Shown piece by piece: positions 36,101 to 43,358 of a DNA stretch of 61,307 bases. Below the pieces are notes generated by a model. That model was not told the origin of the DNA, made no database searches, and worked only from the letters and a program-made list of their open reading frames with translations. The position numbers and the translations under genes are program-made. This DNA comes from Brachionus plicatilis (lineage: Eukaryota; Rotifera; Eurotatoria; Ploima; Brachionidae): contig QEOQ01000226.1 of NCBI GenBank assembly GCA_010279815.1, forward strand, positions 1,279,105 to 1,340,411, written 5' to 3'. Positions within the stretch are counted from its first letter, which is position 1. Every line of letters begins with the position of its first letter.

Positions 36101-37776
36101 AAATTTACCTAATTTTTCGTATAATACTTCTTTTTCACTTTTTGGATTTTACGTTAATTTACGTAAAATGTGGTAAAATTTGGTTAATTTACGGTATTTT
36201 ACGTAATTTTTCGTAAAATACTGTTATTTAATCACCACTGTATATGGCAAATCTATTGCATTAGACAATCCGAGAGTATATAAATTTAGAAAAAAAAAAG
36301 TCCAAGTCCAGAATTTTTTTCTAAATTTGCTAGATCAGGCTTCTTATCAAAAAATTTATATACTCTTGGGTTGTCTAATGCAATAGATTTGCGATATATC
36401 AGAATTTTGAATGAAAATTTAAAAAAAAATTAAAGTCTTTCATTAATCCGTATTTTTAAATTAATTAGGTAATTTTATGAAAAGTAAGTCATCTTTATAT
36501 TCATTTAGTAAAATTGGTGAAAAATCAATAATTTTAGTAAATAAATTAGCACACGCCATATTCAAAAAGCTTATTTTTTAGATACCAAAAAAAAAAACAA
36601 TGGTCTGGACAAGACTTAAAAATTTAAAAAAAAAAAGCATACTTATAATTGTTGCTTTGTATTTTTCAATCTGTTCTTTTTTATGGTCACCATAGAATCT
36701 AATTTTGCAGGGCTTTATTAGACCACTTCTTATATCAAGCATTCTCACTTCTTCACTTTAAAATAATTTCTTTTAAATTTTTTTAAAAATAATAACTCTT
36801 CTCAAACTTATTACATGTTGGCCAGGGAATTTTTCAAACATGCCATTATTCGCCTACTATTATCAATTAATTCTTCTTCGCGGTCTATTTTCAATACTGT
36901 CCAGCCCTTGTCCCTGTTGACTTTATTAGACAGCTCAAATTTGACCGTGTAGCCCGTGGACACACTTGTATTGTGCGCTAGCCTTGAGCCTATTTCCACC
37001 CTTGACTTGAAGGCAGGTGACTGATTTTTGACAGTGGAAGAAGAGCGGCGAACAGCCAGAGCATTTTGCAGATTTGTGGAATCGGAGCCTTTTTCGGATA
37101 TGGCGGCTAATTTTGAATTTTGTCTGATAATTTTTGAATTGTTGACTTTGCGTTGGGAATTTGCACTATGAGATTCTTTGCGGGCATCAGACCCGGACTC
37201 GGAAGCCATTTGAGCTGCACTGTCTTCACTTTTGTCTTTTTTGTCACTCTTATCCACTCTTTTGGTCGTGGACTCGCGGCCATTCTTTGTCTGCCACATA
37301 GGAAAGCTGCTGTACTGGCAGCCATCGGTCAAATCGGACCAGTCCGAGTGAAGATCGTAGATGACCTGTCCGGGAAGATTGACACTTAGCTCGTTCTGTG
37401 AGTAAAACTTTAATTTTTCTTCCAGTTCTTTGAGCATTTCCTCGGTCAAAAACTTGAGAGCCTGGAGGCGCGTGTCGGTGTAGATGGTTCCGCGGTGGTT
37501 CACGCGCGACATGTTGGTCGAGCTGCTCATGCTGGTCACTGATTGATTGGCAAACTCGGCCAAACGAGCTGCCAAAGACAAATTGGAGTCATCTGGATTC
37601 AGCAGGTCACTTGTGTACTTGTCGCCAATTTTTTTGCTCAAGTTTTTTATTTGGTTATCGCTTAGAATTTTTTTGGCTCTCTTGCCCGCATTTCTAAGCA
37701 CTTCGGGCTGGCTGTAAAAAAATACCATTGAAGTGTTCATGTGCGCCATTTTTGTGGCACCGGTTTCATTGCACAA
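20460..37776 (-). CDS. ERICH6: ERICH6/FAM194-like protein, eleven exons over 17 kb
   Basis: Minus-strand exons: 36815-37776, 36643-36755, 33287-33932, 32583-32706, 32396-32524, 32207-32347, 27208-27655, 23984-24446, 20930-21128, 20734-20876 and 20460-20682. All introns are GT-AG and all phases match. The product is ~1190 residues. It holds a FAM194 domain (TTCIYYKNGQLAIIVANVFG ... GYCVVYRSNGKPR, FICSENGGC) and the conserved C-terminal region of ERICH6 (LITRHNVATGTVL joined to MYKNSKLLFCDHIFNGYG). The molecular role of ERICH6 proteins is poorly known; family members are often linked to ciliated or male germ cells in animals. The first in-frame ATG is at 37749, with a stop further upstream at about 37793, but an acceptor-like AACAG leaves room for an extra 5' exon. 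Introns 6 and 7 (about 4.6 and 2.8 kb) and introns 2 and 8 are filled with mobile elements. Confidence 0.82.
21202..21471. mobile_element. hAT-type MITE (CAGAGTTG family), copy 1
   Basis: The ends CAGAGTTGTTTAAAAGTC and inverse, with internal AAGTCCGGACT motifs, are flanked by GTCTTAAT / CTCTTAAT (7 of 8 match). CAGAG ends with 8-bp duplications fit the hAT superfamily. It is in an intron of the ERICH6-like gene. Fragments or relatives occur near 11281-11500, 22743-22860, 35790-36410 and 54348-54470. Confidence 0.7.
22030..22740. mobile_element. 4-bp-TSD TIR transposon, damaged copy 3
   Basis: The left end matches the copies at 15.1 and 49.2 kb (TTAATTTTTTGTGTTTGAAT), including the internal TATTCAATCGTTGAAAAACT segment. 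The right arm stops at about 22740 inside the terminal repeat (ATTTGAAATTGAAAAAATTA). Much of the GTTCACC-rich centre is deleted. Confidence 0.7.
23984..24446 (-). CDS. ERICH6: ERICH6-like gene, exon 8
   Basis: Acceptor AAAG before 24446, donor GTAAGT after 23984. It opens RKHGFSNRDQSK and contains CPVSLHQKL, then the conserved VDCRCKKQIVPIVNDVEFDH and a hydrophobic strand IEQIVVIAVIDSE, a pattern seen in the C-terminal half of ERICH6 proteins (CxC, then a Pro-Ile-x-D-x-E-Asp motif). Confidence 0.8.
25815..26153. mobile_element. GGCATTG-family MITE, copy 2, 9-bp target duplication
   Basis: Same ends and arms as the copy at 5489-5808. Perfect 9-bp duplication ACCAATTTC at 25806-25814 and 26154-26162. 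A 20-bp internal block (GAGTTTTGCAGA) is duplicated near the centre. It lies in intron 7 of the ERICH6-like gene. Confidence 0.88.
27208..27655 (-). CDS. ERICH6: ERICH6-like gene, exon 7
   Basis: Acceptor CTAG at 27657-27656, donor GTAAAT after 27208. It starts ASIYLGQNSKESEKV in phase 0 and ends phase 1. The middle is amphipathic (KIRSLLEDWLAYSRSCLSIL) and the rest Ser/Lys-rich. Phase and strand fit both neighbours, but the separation from exon 6 is about 4.6 kb. Confidence 0.7.
28246..28291. other. GC-rich two-step hairpin
   Basis: AGGTCT ... GGAACG, an 11-base loop, then CGTTCC ... AGACCT: two perfect 6-bp stems separated by a small internal loop, in an intron that is otherwise almost only A/T. 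Nothing coding overlaps it. It could be part of a structured RNA or the end of an old element. Confidence 0.4.
28690..29716. mobile_element. Foldback/MULE-like element with tandem-repeat TIRs and one ORF (FB-2)
   Basis: The left end GGCATATAATTTATGTAGGA and the inverted right end GACATACAATTTATGTAGGA are followed on both sides by arrays of CTAGATAAAAA-type units (about 28790-28960 and 29500-29600, inverted). Perfect 9-bp duplication ATTAATAAA at 28681-28689 and 29717-29725. No transposase; the centre has one 112-codon ORF. It is inserted in intron 6 of the ERICH6-like gene. Confidence 0.85.
29095..29433 (+). CDS. 112-residue ORF carried by FB-2
   Basis: ATG ATG start at 29095. The N-terminal third is acidic and Ser/Thr-rich (DTDSSNTTSSEDTEPSSEE). 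The rest looks like a small folded domain (RDYQLMVEGFQLTEATRYI, LDSLKWTGADTRK) with a basic C-terminus. GC content is far above the flanks and the stop is followed at once by the TIR array. It is similar in layout, not in sequence, to the ORFs of the other elements. Not recognised; possibly captured host sequence or an element-encoded DNA-binding or accessory protein. Confidence 0.55.
   Translation: MMYPDTDSSNTTSSEDTEPSSEETYEVAPRKSPSECNKAAFVQQTVKNSMGKNRDYQLMVEGFQLTEATRYITQLDSLKWTGADTRKTQEGEKKIPHLIMFMSRAIKEEKYK
30362..30490. repeat. AAATTATCCCCG tandem array interrupted by FB-3
   Basis: Units AAATTATCCCCGTTTTTTT recur at 30362 and 30398, decay through ATTATTCCC and ATTATATCCG, and resume once at 31408 on the far side of FB-3. 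An inverted form (CGGGGATTAATTCC) appears near 31986. It is probably the end of an older element of the same tandem-TIR style into which FB-3 inserted. Confidence 0.55.
30501..31402. mobile_element. Foldback/MULE-like element carrying an AT-hook ORF (FB-3)
   Basis: The left end GGCATAGTTTTTCGTTAGTA and the inverted right end GAGACTATTTTTAGTCAGTA are followed by arrays of AGAAGATAATTTT / GTAGATAATTGTTTT units, inverted on the right side. Direct repeat AAATGGAAAT (9-10 bp) flanks it at 30491-30500 and 31403-31412. One ORF lies between the arms. It is itself inserted inside an older CCCCG repeat array, in intron 6 of the ERICH6-like gene. Confidence 0.82.
30829..31158 (+). CDS. AT-hook ORF carried by FB-3, no ATG start
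   Basis: The open frame runs from 30829 to the stop at 31158. Asn/Gln/Ser-rich with a full AT-hook EKRGRGRPKKNKE near the middle and a basic C-terminus (RLSKRRKP). AT-hooks bind the minor groove of AT-rich DNA, and the element's own TIR arrays are almost pure A/T. No in-frame ATG exists. A non-ATG start, an upstream exon (acceptor-like CAAAG before 30841) or a lost start are all possible. Confidence 0.5.
   Translation, partial: FINQSSATNLIDNENLQRPVLSSISIQNEQINENHSIFVSNGIASSNNDQVIVTQAPVESTSNNFRAPEKRGRGRPKKNKENDANLITENQTNNENSNQSARLSKRRKP
31514..31557. repeat. Dispersed GAGCT hairpin motif, inverted copy
   Basis: TTATTTGTCTACTGTACCGA followed by GCTTACGCTCCTTCGAA. It is the reverse complement of the copy at 7683, with two differences in the core. 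Confidence 0.65.
32207..33932 (-). CDS. ERICH6: ERICH6-like gene, exons 3-6 (FAM194 domain)
   Basis: Exon 3 (33287-33932) begins RPKKSIFAMSILRNEIPRP and carries the first half of the FAM194 domain. Exon 4 (32583-32706) adds FICSENGGCLCNSNGSVNYQ and the WKWDD turn. Exon 5 (32396-32524) and exon 6 (32207-32347) continue with LNEFIWLSYRNPNNIKLRF and a Gln/His-rich stretch. Junction phases are 2, 0 and 0. The domain alternates residue types as in family members (short YYxxG strands). Confidence 0.82.
33973..34102. mobile_element. hAT-type MITE (CAGAGTTG family), short copy
   Basis: Begins CAGAGTTGCTTAAAAGTCTC and ends GAGACTTTTAAAAAGCTCTG. Flanked by ATTTAAAC / GTTTAAAC (7 of 8). It lies just upstream of exon 3 of the ERICH6-like gene. 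Confidence 0.7.
35403..35737 (+). mobile_element. Probable 5' half of a tandem-TIR element with the start of an ORF
   Basis: From 35403 the units CGCACAT + AT-rich spacer recur about every 20-30 bp (about seven copies, to 35575). An ATG at 35693 then opens a short frame (MELNDSLNDIDENLK) that reaches a GTAATT donor-like site. No inverted array follows; about 50 bp later a hAT-type repeat begins, so the right half is lost. Layout matches FB-1 to FB-3. Confidence 0.4.
35883..36240. mobile_element. Tc1/mariner-type MITE with TA duplication, nested in a repeat
   Basis: The ends CAGTGGTGATTTGATAACAG and inverse are followed by ACGTAAA-rich arms. TA flanks both ends. The interrupted repeat has intact relatives (for example near 11340: GCCATATATCAGAATTTT), and removing this element with one TA restores that sequence exactly, so the insertion site and the 2-bp duplication are directly shown. 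Confidence 0.88.
36643..37776 (-). CDS. ERICH6: ERICH6-like gene, exons 1-2 (N-terminal part)
   Basis: Exon 1 is clearly less AT-rich than its surroundings and encodes a mixed charged/Ser-rich stretch; its last codon (AT plus T) is completed across a 59-bp intron (36756-36814). Exon 2 encodes EEVRMLDIRSGLIKPCKIRF and ends phase 1 at 36643, joining exactly to exon 3. Without that splice, exon 1 would run straight into a stop at 36811-36813. Confidence 0.72.
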
Positions 37777-37793
37777 GATTAAGCCTGTTTACG

Positions 37794-38876
37794 CTGGATC
37801 TGTCACAACAAAAAGTCAAAACTATTCACAAAAATGATCTAAATTTGAGTAAATAGCTTAATCCGAGCAAAATAATATTTATCCAAGTGAGTTAGTGTGT
37901 TACCACTGACAACCCGAGCATAAATTATAAAATTTTTTAATTAATTTTTTTAATAAAATAACCTAGGGACTAGTTGGCTAAAAATTTTAATTTCGATTAT
38001 TAGAATGTTTTACTCAAATGTTAAAGCTATTTTGTTAGTTAAATAACTGAGATATGTCAAGTTACCAATAGTTACAAGTTTTGGTACGGATTTTTGCCTA
38101 AACCAAGGTTTTTTCTTACTTTCTTCAGTCGAAAACATAGTTTGGATTGTTTCTAAAAGCGTTTTTTCCAAGTTTTCTCTTCAAACAATTTCTTAAGCTA
38201 AATGACTGTTTGGCAGTGAGAAGTTAATTTTTTGAGTTTCTTAAGAAAAGGCACTTAAAAATTAAAATTCCTAATTATCAATAAAAACGTACACAAATAA
38301 AACTAATTTAAGAAATTAAATTTAAACATTTTTTAAAAGTTTATATGAAATTTTTAATATTGTTCATTTGATTTAATTTTTATTTTTATAACATTAAATA
38401 GAAATAAAATAATTCAATCACAAGGCTTTATATCTAAAATTTATTTCATCCATTTCACTCAATCATGTCACATGGGTTTTCAAATTCAATCAAAAATGAG
38501 TTGATTTCCACACCTCAATCGAAGGAAAACTCATTTTTTATGCATTTAGAAAGATTGTGTATTTCATTTGTTGAAAAGATTTGTTAATTTTTAAAAAAAT
38601 TTTTTGGTATTGTGAAATTTGGAATAAGGGGCTAAAGCAAATATTTAAAATTGAAATAACTTTTTTTGTTCAGGGCCAAAAGCTAAGACGCTAGCATGGC
38701 TGGCACAGTGAACTTGCAGAGTGAAACCATTCGCGACTAGTCTTTATCTGCTGATCGAAATGATAATTTAAACCAAGATAAAAATAAGTTAATTTTTCAA
38801 ATAAATTTTTTTCATATTTTATTTAAATTTATTAGCAGAAAAAAATGTCAAATAATTTTTGGCATAAAAAAATTGA
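37794..38876. other. Upstream flank of the ERICH6-like gene
   Basis: AT-rich, no ORF of note. Possible further 5' exons of the ERICH6-like gene could not be identified. A stretch near 38680-38750 is less AT-rich, without a coding frame. Confidence 0.4.
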
Positions 38877-38989
38877 TACAGTCGAGTCTTGATAATACGA
38901 TGTGTTTGGGCGGAAAAAATGGGCATCGTATTAACCAATATCGTATTAATCAAATTTGCATATTAAAGGATGGGAAGAAAAAAATTGAA

Positions 38990-39268
38990 AATAAATTTAA
39001 CTGATTTGAACTAGTGATCAAGTGCCTCTTCAATTTTAACATAATTAGAACCCCTCATTCTTTTAGAGCTAGGATTAATTAAATTATTTTCATATAAGTT
39101 TTTTATCTTTTCTTGATTCTCTGCCTTAAGAATAAAAGAAACAGTACTCTGAGGTCAATTATATTTTTTCACAAGTTTTGTGACAGTGAGATTATTTATA
39201 TTAAAATCATTCGAAATTTCAAGTTTTTCTTCTAACGACTAAGGTTTTCTTTTAATTTGAGTGGACAT
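38990..39268 (-). pseudogene. pogo-like transposase fragment (CENP-B-type DNA-binding domain), three stops
   Basis: Starts at an ATG at 39268-39266 and reads MSTQIKRKP, stop, SLEEKLEISNDFNINNLTVT and on to KLVKKYN, stop, PQSTVSFILK. Then VKIEEALDH is followed by a third stop and FKS. This is the helix-turn-helix start of pogo/Tigger transposases (PxSTVSxILK, then the EEAL.WF motif of the second domain). Three premature stops and loss of the catalytic part make it dead. Confidence 0.8.
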
Positions 39269-39800
39269 NNNNNNNNNNNNNNNNNNNNNNNNNNNNNNNN
39301 NNNNNNNNNNNNNNNNNNNNNNNNNNNNNNNNNNNNNNNNNNNNNNNNNNNNNNNNNNNNNNNNNNNNNNNNNNNNNNNNNNNNNNNNNNNNNNNNNNNN
39401 NNNNNNNNNNNNNNNNNNNNNNNNNNNNNNNNNNNNNNNNNNNNNNNNNNNNNNNNNNNNNNNNNNNNNNNNNNNNNNNNNNNNNNNNNNNNNNNNNNNN
39501 NNNNNNNNNNNNNNNNNNNNNNNNNNNNNNNNNNNNNNNNNNNNNNNNNNNNNNNNNNNNNNNNNNNNNNNNNNNNNNNNNNNNNNNNNNNNNNNNNNNN
39601 NNNNNNNNNNNNNNNNNNNNNNNNNNNNNNNNNNNNNNNNNNNNNNNNNNNNNNNNNNNNNNNNNNNNNNNNNNNNNNNNNNNNNNNNNNNNNNNNNNNN
39701 NNNNNNNNNNNNNNNNNNNNNNNNNNNNNNNNNNNNNNNNNNNNNNNNNNNNNNNNNNNNNNNNNNNNNNNNNNNNNNNNNNNNNNNNNNNNNNNNNNNN
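39269..39800. other. Assembly gap (N run)
   Basis: 532 consecutive unknown bases, inside the pogo-like element. Open frames crossing it are artefacts. Confidence 0.99.
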
Positions 39801-39843
39801 TTATTTCATTTTTATTTTATTTTTTTTTATTTTACTTTTTAAC

Positions 39844-39888
39844 TTATTCTGAAGGAGCTTTAGCTCGGTACAGAAAACAAATAAATAA
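39844..39888. repeat. Dispersed GAGCT hairpin motif, copy in the pogo-like element
   Basis: TTATTCTGAAGGAGCTTTAG then CTCGGTACAGAAAACAAATA, one core difference from the copy at 7683. Confidence 0.75.
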
Positions 39889-40857
39889 AAAAAAATAAAA
39901 ATAAATAATCAGCATCGTTATAACAAGACTCGACTGTATCTCATGTCAGCTGATCCAAAAAACAACAACTTTGTTTGCAAAAAAATTGAATCTTGGATTA
40001 CAATTCCTTACTCTTTCTCGCTCCAAATTCTTTGAGTTTCTTCTAAGATTATTCCTTTTGCTACCAGACCTGGTGTTTAAGTTGTAGTTAGTACCCTTTT
40101 TGAAATTCATTATCTCCATATTATTCACTAGTTTGAACATTTGGGTGATTTTCAAGTATCCTTCTTGCTTTTAAAATTAGTAATTTGAGTCCAGATAGCC
40201 GCTGTGAATACTCGAAATCTTCAAGCTCAGGAACTTAATAGTAGGTCATTGATTTTTTTAGATAAATCTTTTTTATTTTAAAAATAATATTTTTCAATAG
40301 AAAAAAAAAATTAAAATCATTGGCATCTTGAAGTTGATGATCAATTCAAAATATCATTTCAATTCAAAAAGTTAATCTTTAGATTTTAAAATTAATCTTT
40401 AAATTTATTTAAATATTTTCAATGTAACATGCTTTACGTGTTATGATGATTTAAAAAATAATTTCCCAACCTTGAGCCTTGAGAAGCAACTCAAAAAAAG
40501 AGGAAAGATCTGGACTGTAATAAAACTAAAAATTTTATATAATTTTGCCAATAAAATTAATGTTTTTTCTTTTTTTTACAAAAAGTTTTTATATAAATGA
40601 AATACTATTTTACACCTTATAAAATGTAAAAATACAGCATTGCACAAAAGTTTAGACGCACGCGCATTTTTATCAAAACAAATAAATTTTGTGTCAATTA
40701 TTTATAGAATAGAAGTCCATTAAGAATATTTCTGTATTTTAATTTATTAATTATCATAATTAATTAGATAAAAATTCAAAAAAACTAGACATAAAATAAA
40801 TAGTGATAAAATTTTTGGAACAAAAAGTTGCACCAAAGTTTAGACGCATGCTTTTCA

Positions 40858-41886
40858 TTAGTATTTAAAATGACCACCTTTTGCATCATAACAAGCAAGA
40901 ATACGTTTTGGCATTGATTCAATTAATTTTTTCACATATTCATCACGTACATTTAGCCATTCCTTGAGAAGAGTCGATTTTAAGTGCTCGATTGACGTCA
41001 ACTTGGTTTCTACCAATTTTGCTTCAATATATGACCATAAGTTCTCGATAGGATTAAGATCAGGTGATCTGGCACACCAAGGTAAGAGGGCAATATTATT
41101 CTCTTCGAACCATTCGTTAATTAGTTTTTCTCTATGTGCTGGAACCCCATCCTGTTGAAAAAACCAAGGATCATCTCTTTGGTAAAAAATATCGACTGAT
41201 GCCATAAGTTCATTTTCCAACGTTTCCTTATAAGTTTGTTGATTAATTCGTCCCTCATAAATACGACAGCATCCTGTACCTTTACTGCTGATGCATCCCC
41301 ATATTCCTGTAAAGCCACCACCACCTTGTAAAGTTGGTACTACAAATATTGGATCGTATTTTTTTTTTAATCTTTTGACTAAAACCATTGATTTCCTATT
41401 GAACACCTCAAAATATGATTCATCACTAAAGATCACCATTCTCCAACGTTCATTTGTCCAATTCAATCTTTCTTTACACCATTTTAATCTTTTGATTCGA
41501 TCTGATACCGTCAGAAATGGCCTTTTCGGAGCTGTGTAAGCTCCTATTACTTTACTAGTTAGAAATCTTCTTACTGTTTCTCTGCTTATCTTAACATTTT
41601 TAAACTTAGAATTAAACTCAGAGGCCAACTTCTTATTACTCATTGTAGGATTTTTTCTTGCCTGTAAAAATAAACTATTTTGGTACCTATAAGTTAGCTT
41701 TTTTGGTCTCCCAGGCCTGGTTGATTCCTTTGGGGTACCAAAGATATCATTGTTTTTTCTTGTTGTTCTCACACATTTTTCTGAAACTCCCACTAATTTA
41801 GCTATTTCCCTATTACTTTTGGTCTTTTCTTTTAAGAGACAACTTATCTGACATCTAACTTCATTGGTAACGCTTTTTTTACCCAT
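40858..41886 (-). CDS. Tc1 transposase, intact, DD34E
   Basis: 342 residues, the usual Tc1 length, ATG to stop without breaks. It cuts and pastes its own element into TA sites. Seen: paired helix-turn-helix DNA-binding region (about 1-50 and 65-115) joined by a GRPKK AT-hook-like linker (59-63). Catalytic triad: Asp155 (FSDES), Asp246 (FQQDGVPAH) and Glu281 (SPDLNPIENLW), with exactly 34 residues between the second Asp and Glu. A GGGGFTGIWG Gly-rich box lies at about 188-197. The start is 477 bp from the right TIR. Nothing suggests inactivation. Confidence 0.96.
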   Translation of the reverse strand: MGKKSVTNEVRCQISCLLKEKTKSNREIAKLVGVSEKCVRTTRKNNDIFGTPKESTRPGRPKKLTYRYQNSLFLQARKNPTMSNKKLASEFNSKFKNVKISRETVRRFLTSKVIGAYTAPKRPFLTVSDRIKRLKWCKERLNWTNERWRMVIFSDESYFEVFNRKSMVLVKRLKKKYDPIFVVPTLQGGGGFTGIWGCISSKGTGCCRIYEGRINQQTYKETLENELMASVDIFYQRDDPWFFQQDGVPAHREKLINEWFEENNIALLPWCARSPDLNPIENLWSYIEAKLVETKLTSIEHLKSTLLKEWLNVRDEYVKKLIESMPKRILACYDAKGGHFKY

Positions 41887-41990
41887 TTTTTACCAAGGTT
41901 CCTAATTATTTCGGGGTATAATTTTAATTGGTCACAGACGCTGAACCGAAAATTTAAAGCGATGTTGCGTTTATGAATTTAACATTATTA

Positions 41991-42030
41991 TTTATTTATT
42001 TGTTTTCTGTACCGAGCTAGAGCTCCTTCA
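41991..42030. repeat. Dispersed GAGCT hairpin motif, copy in the Tc1 element
   Basis: TTATTTATTTGTTTTCTGTA then CCGAGCTAGAGCTCCTTCA. On the transposase strand it has the same orientation relative to the ORF as the copy in FB-1. Confidence 0.75.
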
Positions 42031-42377
42031 CAAACATTTAATGCATAATATTTTTATTTTAAAATATTTAGAAATCAATTTAAGTTAATTCATCAATTTT
42101 CAATTAGTTACAATTTATGTGAGTTTAAACTTTTGTGCAAAAATTTTTGATTGACATTTTTATTGTCTTTATTTAATTTCAATTTTTCAGCTTAGTGTAA
42201 AATAAAATTATCATGTGTTTTATATCAATTTGAAGCGCAGAATTAATTTAATTAAAAATCGATTTTTATTTGATAAATTTCTAAAACCAAAATTTAATTT
42301 TTTTATGTCTACTAAAAAAACATATGAAAAAAGCTAGTGCGTCTAAATTTTTGTGCAATACTGTAGATTTAAAGTGC

Positions 42378-43287
42378 ATATATGTTACCGTAAATTTCTT
42401 AAACACGTAAATTTGTAAATTTACTGGTCTTTCAGTAGAAATGTAAAACACAAAAAAAAAACAAATTTTAGATATTTACTGATTTTTTATCTATTTAAGT
42501 AATTTACTGAAACCAGTTTAGTAAATTACTGAAACGAAACGTATATTTTTTAATTAAAAAAAAACAAATATTTTTCTCTTTAAGTTTTAGTAATTTACTG
42601 GAATCTTTTTAGTAAATTACTCAAAAAGGGTAGTTAGAAAAAGTTTATTTGTTTTTGCAGCTTGAATTGCCTCCATGACATCTTGAGTTACACAGCAACT
42701 GGGATTTTTTGACTATTTTTTGCAACTACATCATACATTGACCATTACAGTTGCATTTTACCATACCCTGACCACCACCAATTGATAATTCAGTTACTGC
42801 TTGCCTCACACTTAAAGCTTTGTCTAGGTTTAAGTTTTTTATTTTCTCGCATCCAAGTAGCCAGCGTTTTTTTTTTATGAGAAAATAGGTTTTATAACAA
42901 CTTATTAACACATAATTTTTTTTTAATTTTTTTGTTTCGCCAGCAACTAAAATTTCGTATTAATTCAATAAATAATATTCTTCAGGAGTATTCTCTGTTT
43001 TTTTATCTAGTGCAGATTCGATTTGGAGAATTAAAGCTTATTCAGTTAATATATTGATATTCAGTCACCGATGTATCGTCCGAGTTTTTTTTTTATCGGG
43101 ATTTTTGAAACATTAGTTTCTTAAACTACAAAAATTGTTTTACATAATTACTGACTGAAAAGTAAATTAACAAAATTACTAGTAAAAAATCAAAACATAA
43201 TTTTTTTCCTATTTGTTTTATATTTTTACTGGTAGACCAGTAAATTTACAAATTTACGTGTTATAGATATTTACTGTTACATATATA
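42378..43287. mobile_element. TIR element of ~0.9 kb with a broken Cys-rich transposon ORF
   Basis: The ends ATATATGTTACCGTAAAT and inverse, with arms of about 70 bp (ACACGTAAATTTGTAAATTT, ACTGGTCTTTCAG). Sub-arm repeats GTAAATTACT appear on both sides. It begins ~14 bp beyond the Tc1 element. The target duplication is unclear (possibly TA). Confidence 0.65.
42645..42911 (-). pseudogene. Fragment of a transposon protein C-terminus (SIGGGQG / CNCNGQC type)
   Basis: The frame reads LSVRQAVTELSIGGGQGMVK, CNCNGQC, then a stop, and then continues in the same frame with SQLLCNSRCHGG ... CKNK to a natural stop at 42645. This SIxGGQGxxxCxC ... LCNSRCH tail is found at the C-termini of integrase-type mobile-element proteins and their domesticated relatives. 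Only the tail survives, with one in-frame TAG, so it is non-functional cargo. Confidence 0.65.
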
Positions 43288-43358
43288 TTAAATAATTTGT
43301 TTTTATTGAAGTTTTTTTAATGGCAAAAAATTAACTCTTTATATCATCAAAAAATAAT

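Larger units (their letters stand above)
38879..39936. mobile_element. pogo/Tigger-like element, internally deleted, containing the assembly gap
   Basis: The ends CAGTCGAGTCTTG(A/T)TA and inverse are flanked by TA at 38877-38878 and 39937-39938. It encloses the remains of a CENP-B-type transposase N-terminus on the minus strand and 532 unknown bases. The C-terminal DDE part is absent, as only ~120 bp separate the decayed frame from the left TIR. Confidence 0.82.
40635..42363. mobile_element. Complete Tc1-type transposon
   Basis: 1729 bp; ends CAG(C/T)ATTGCACAAAAGTT and inverse, about 25 bp (TTTAGACGCAC shared), flanked by TA at 40633-40634 and 42364-42365. It carries one uninterrupted transposase gene. 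Intact TIRs and ORF suggest recent arrival and possible activity. A GAGCT hairpin motif sits between the right TIR and the transposase start. Confidence 0.93.

Noticed and set aside
39257..39898. Long open frames across 39257-39898
   Set aside because: They cross 532 unknown bases; only the ends are real sequence.
39946..40155. 69-codon minus-strand frame, Asn/Arg/Lys-rich, between the pogo-like and Tc1 elements
   Set aside because: Could be a 5' exon of the ERICH6-like gene, but no donor in a fitting phase and no family feature was found.
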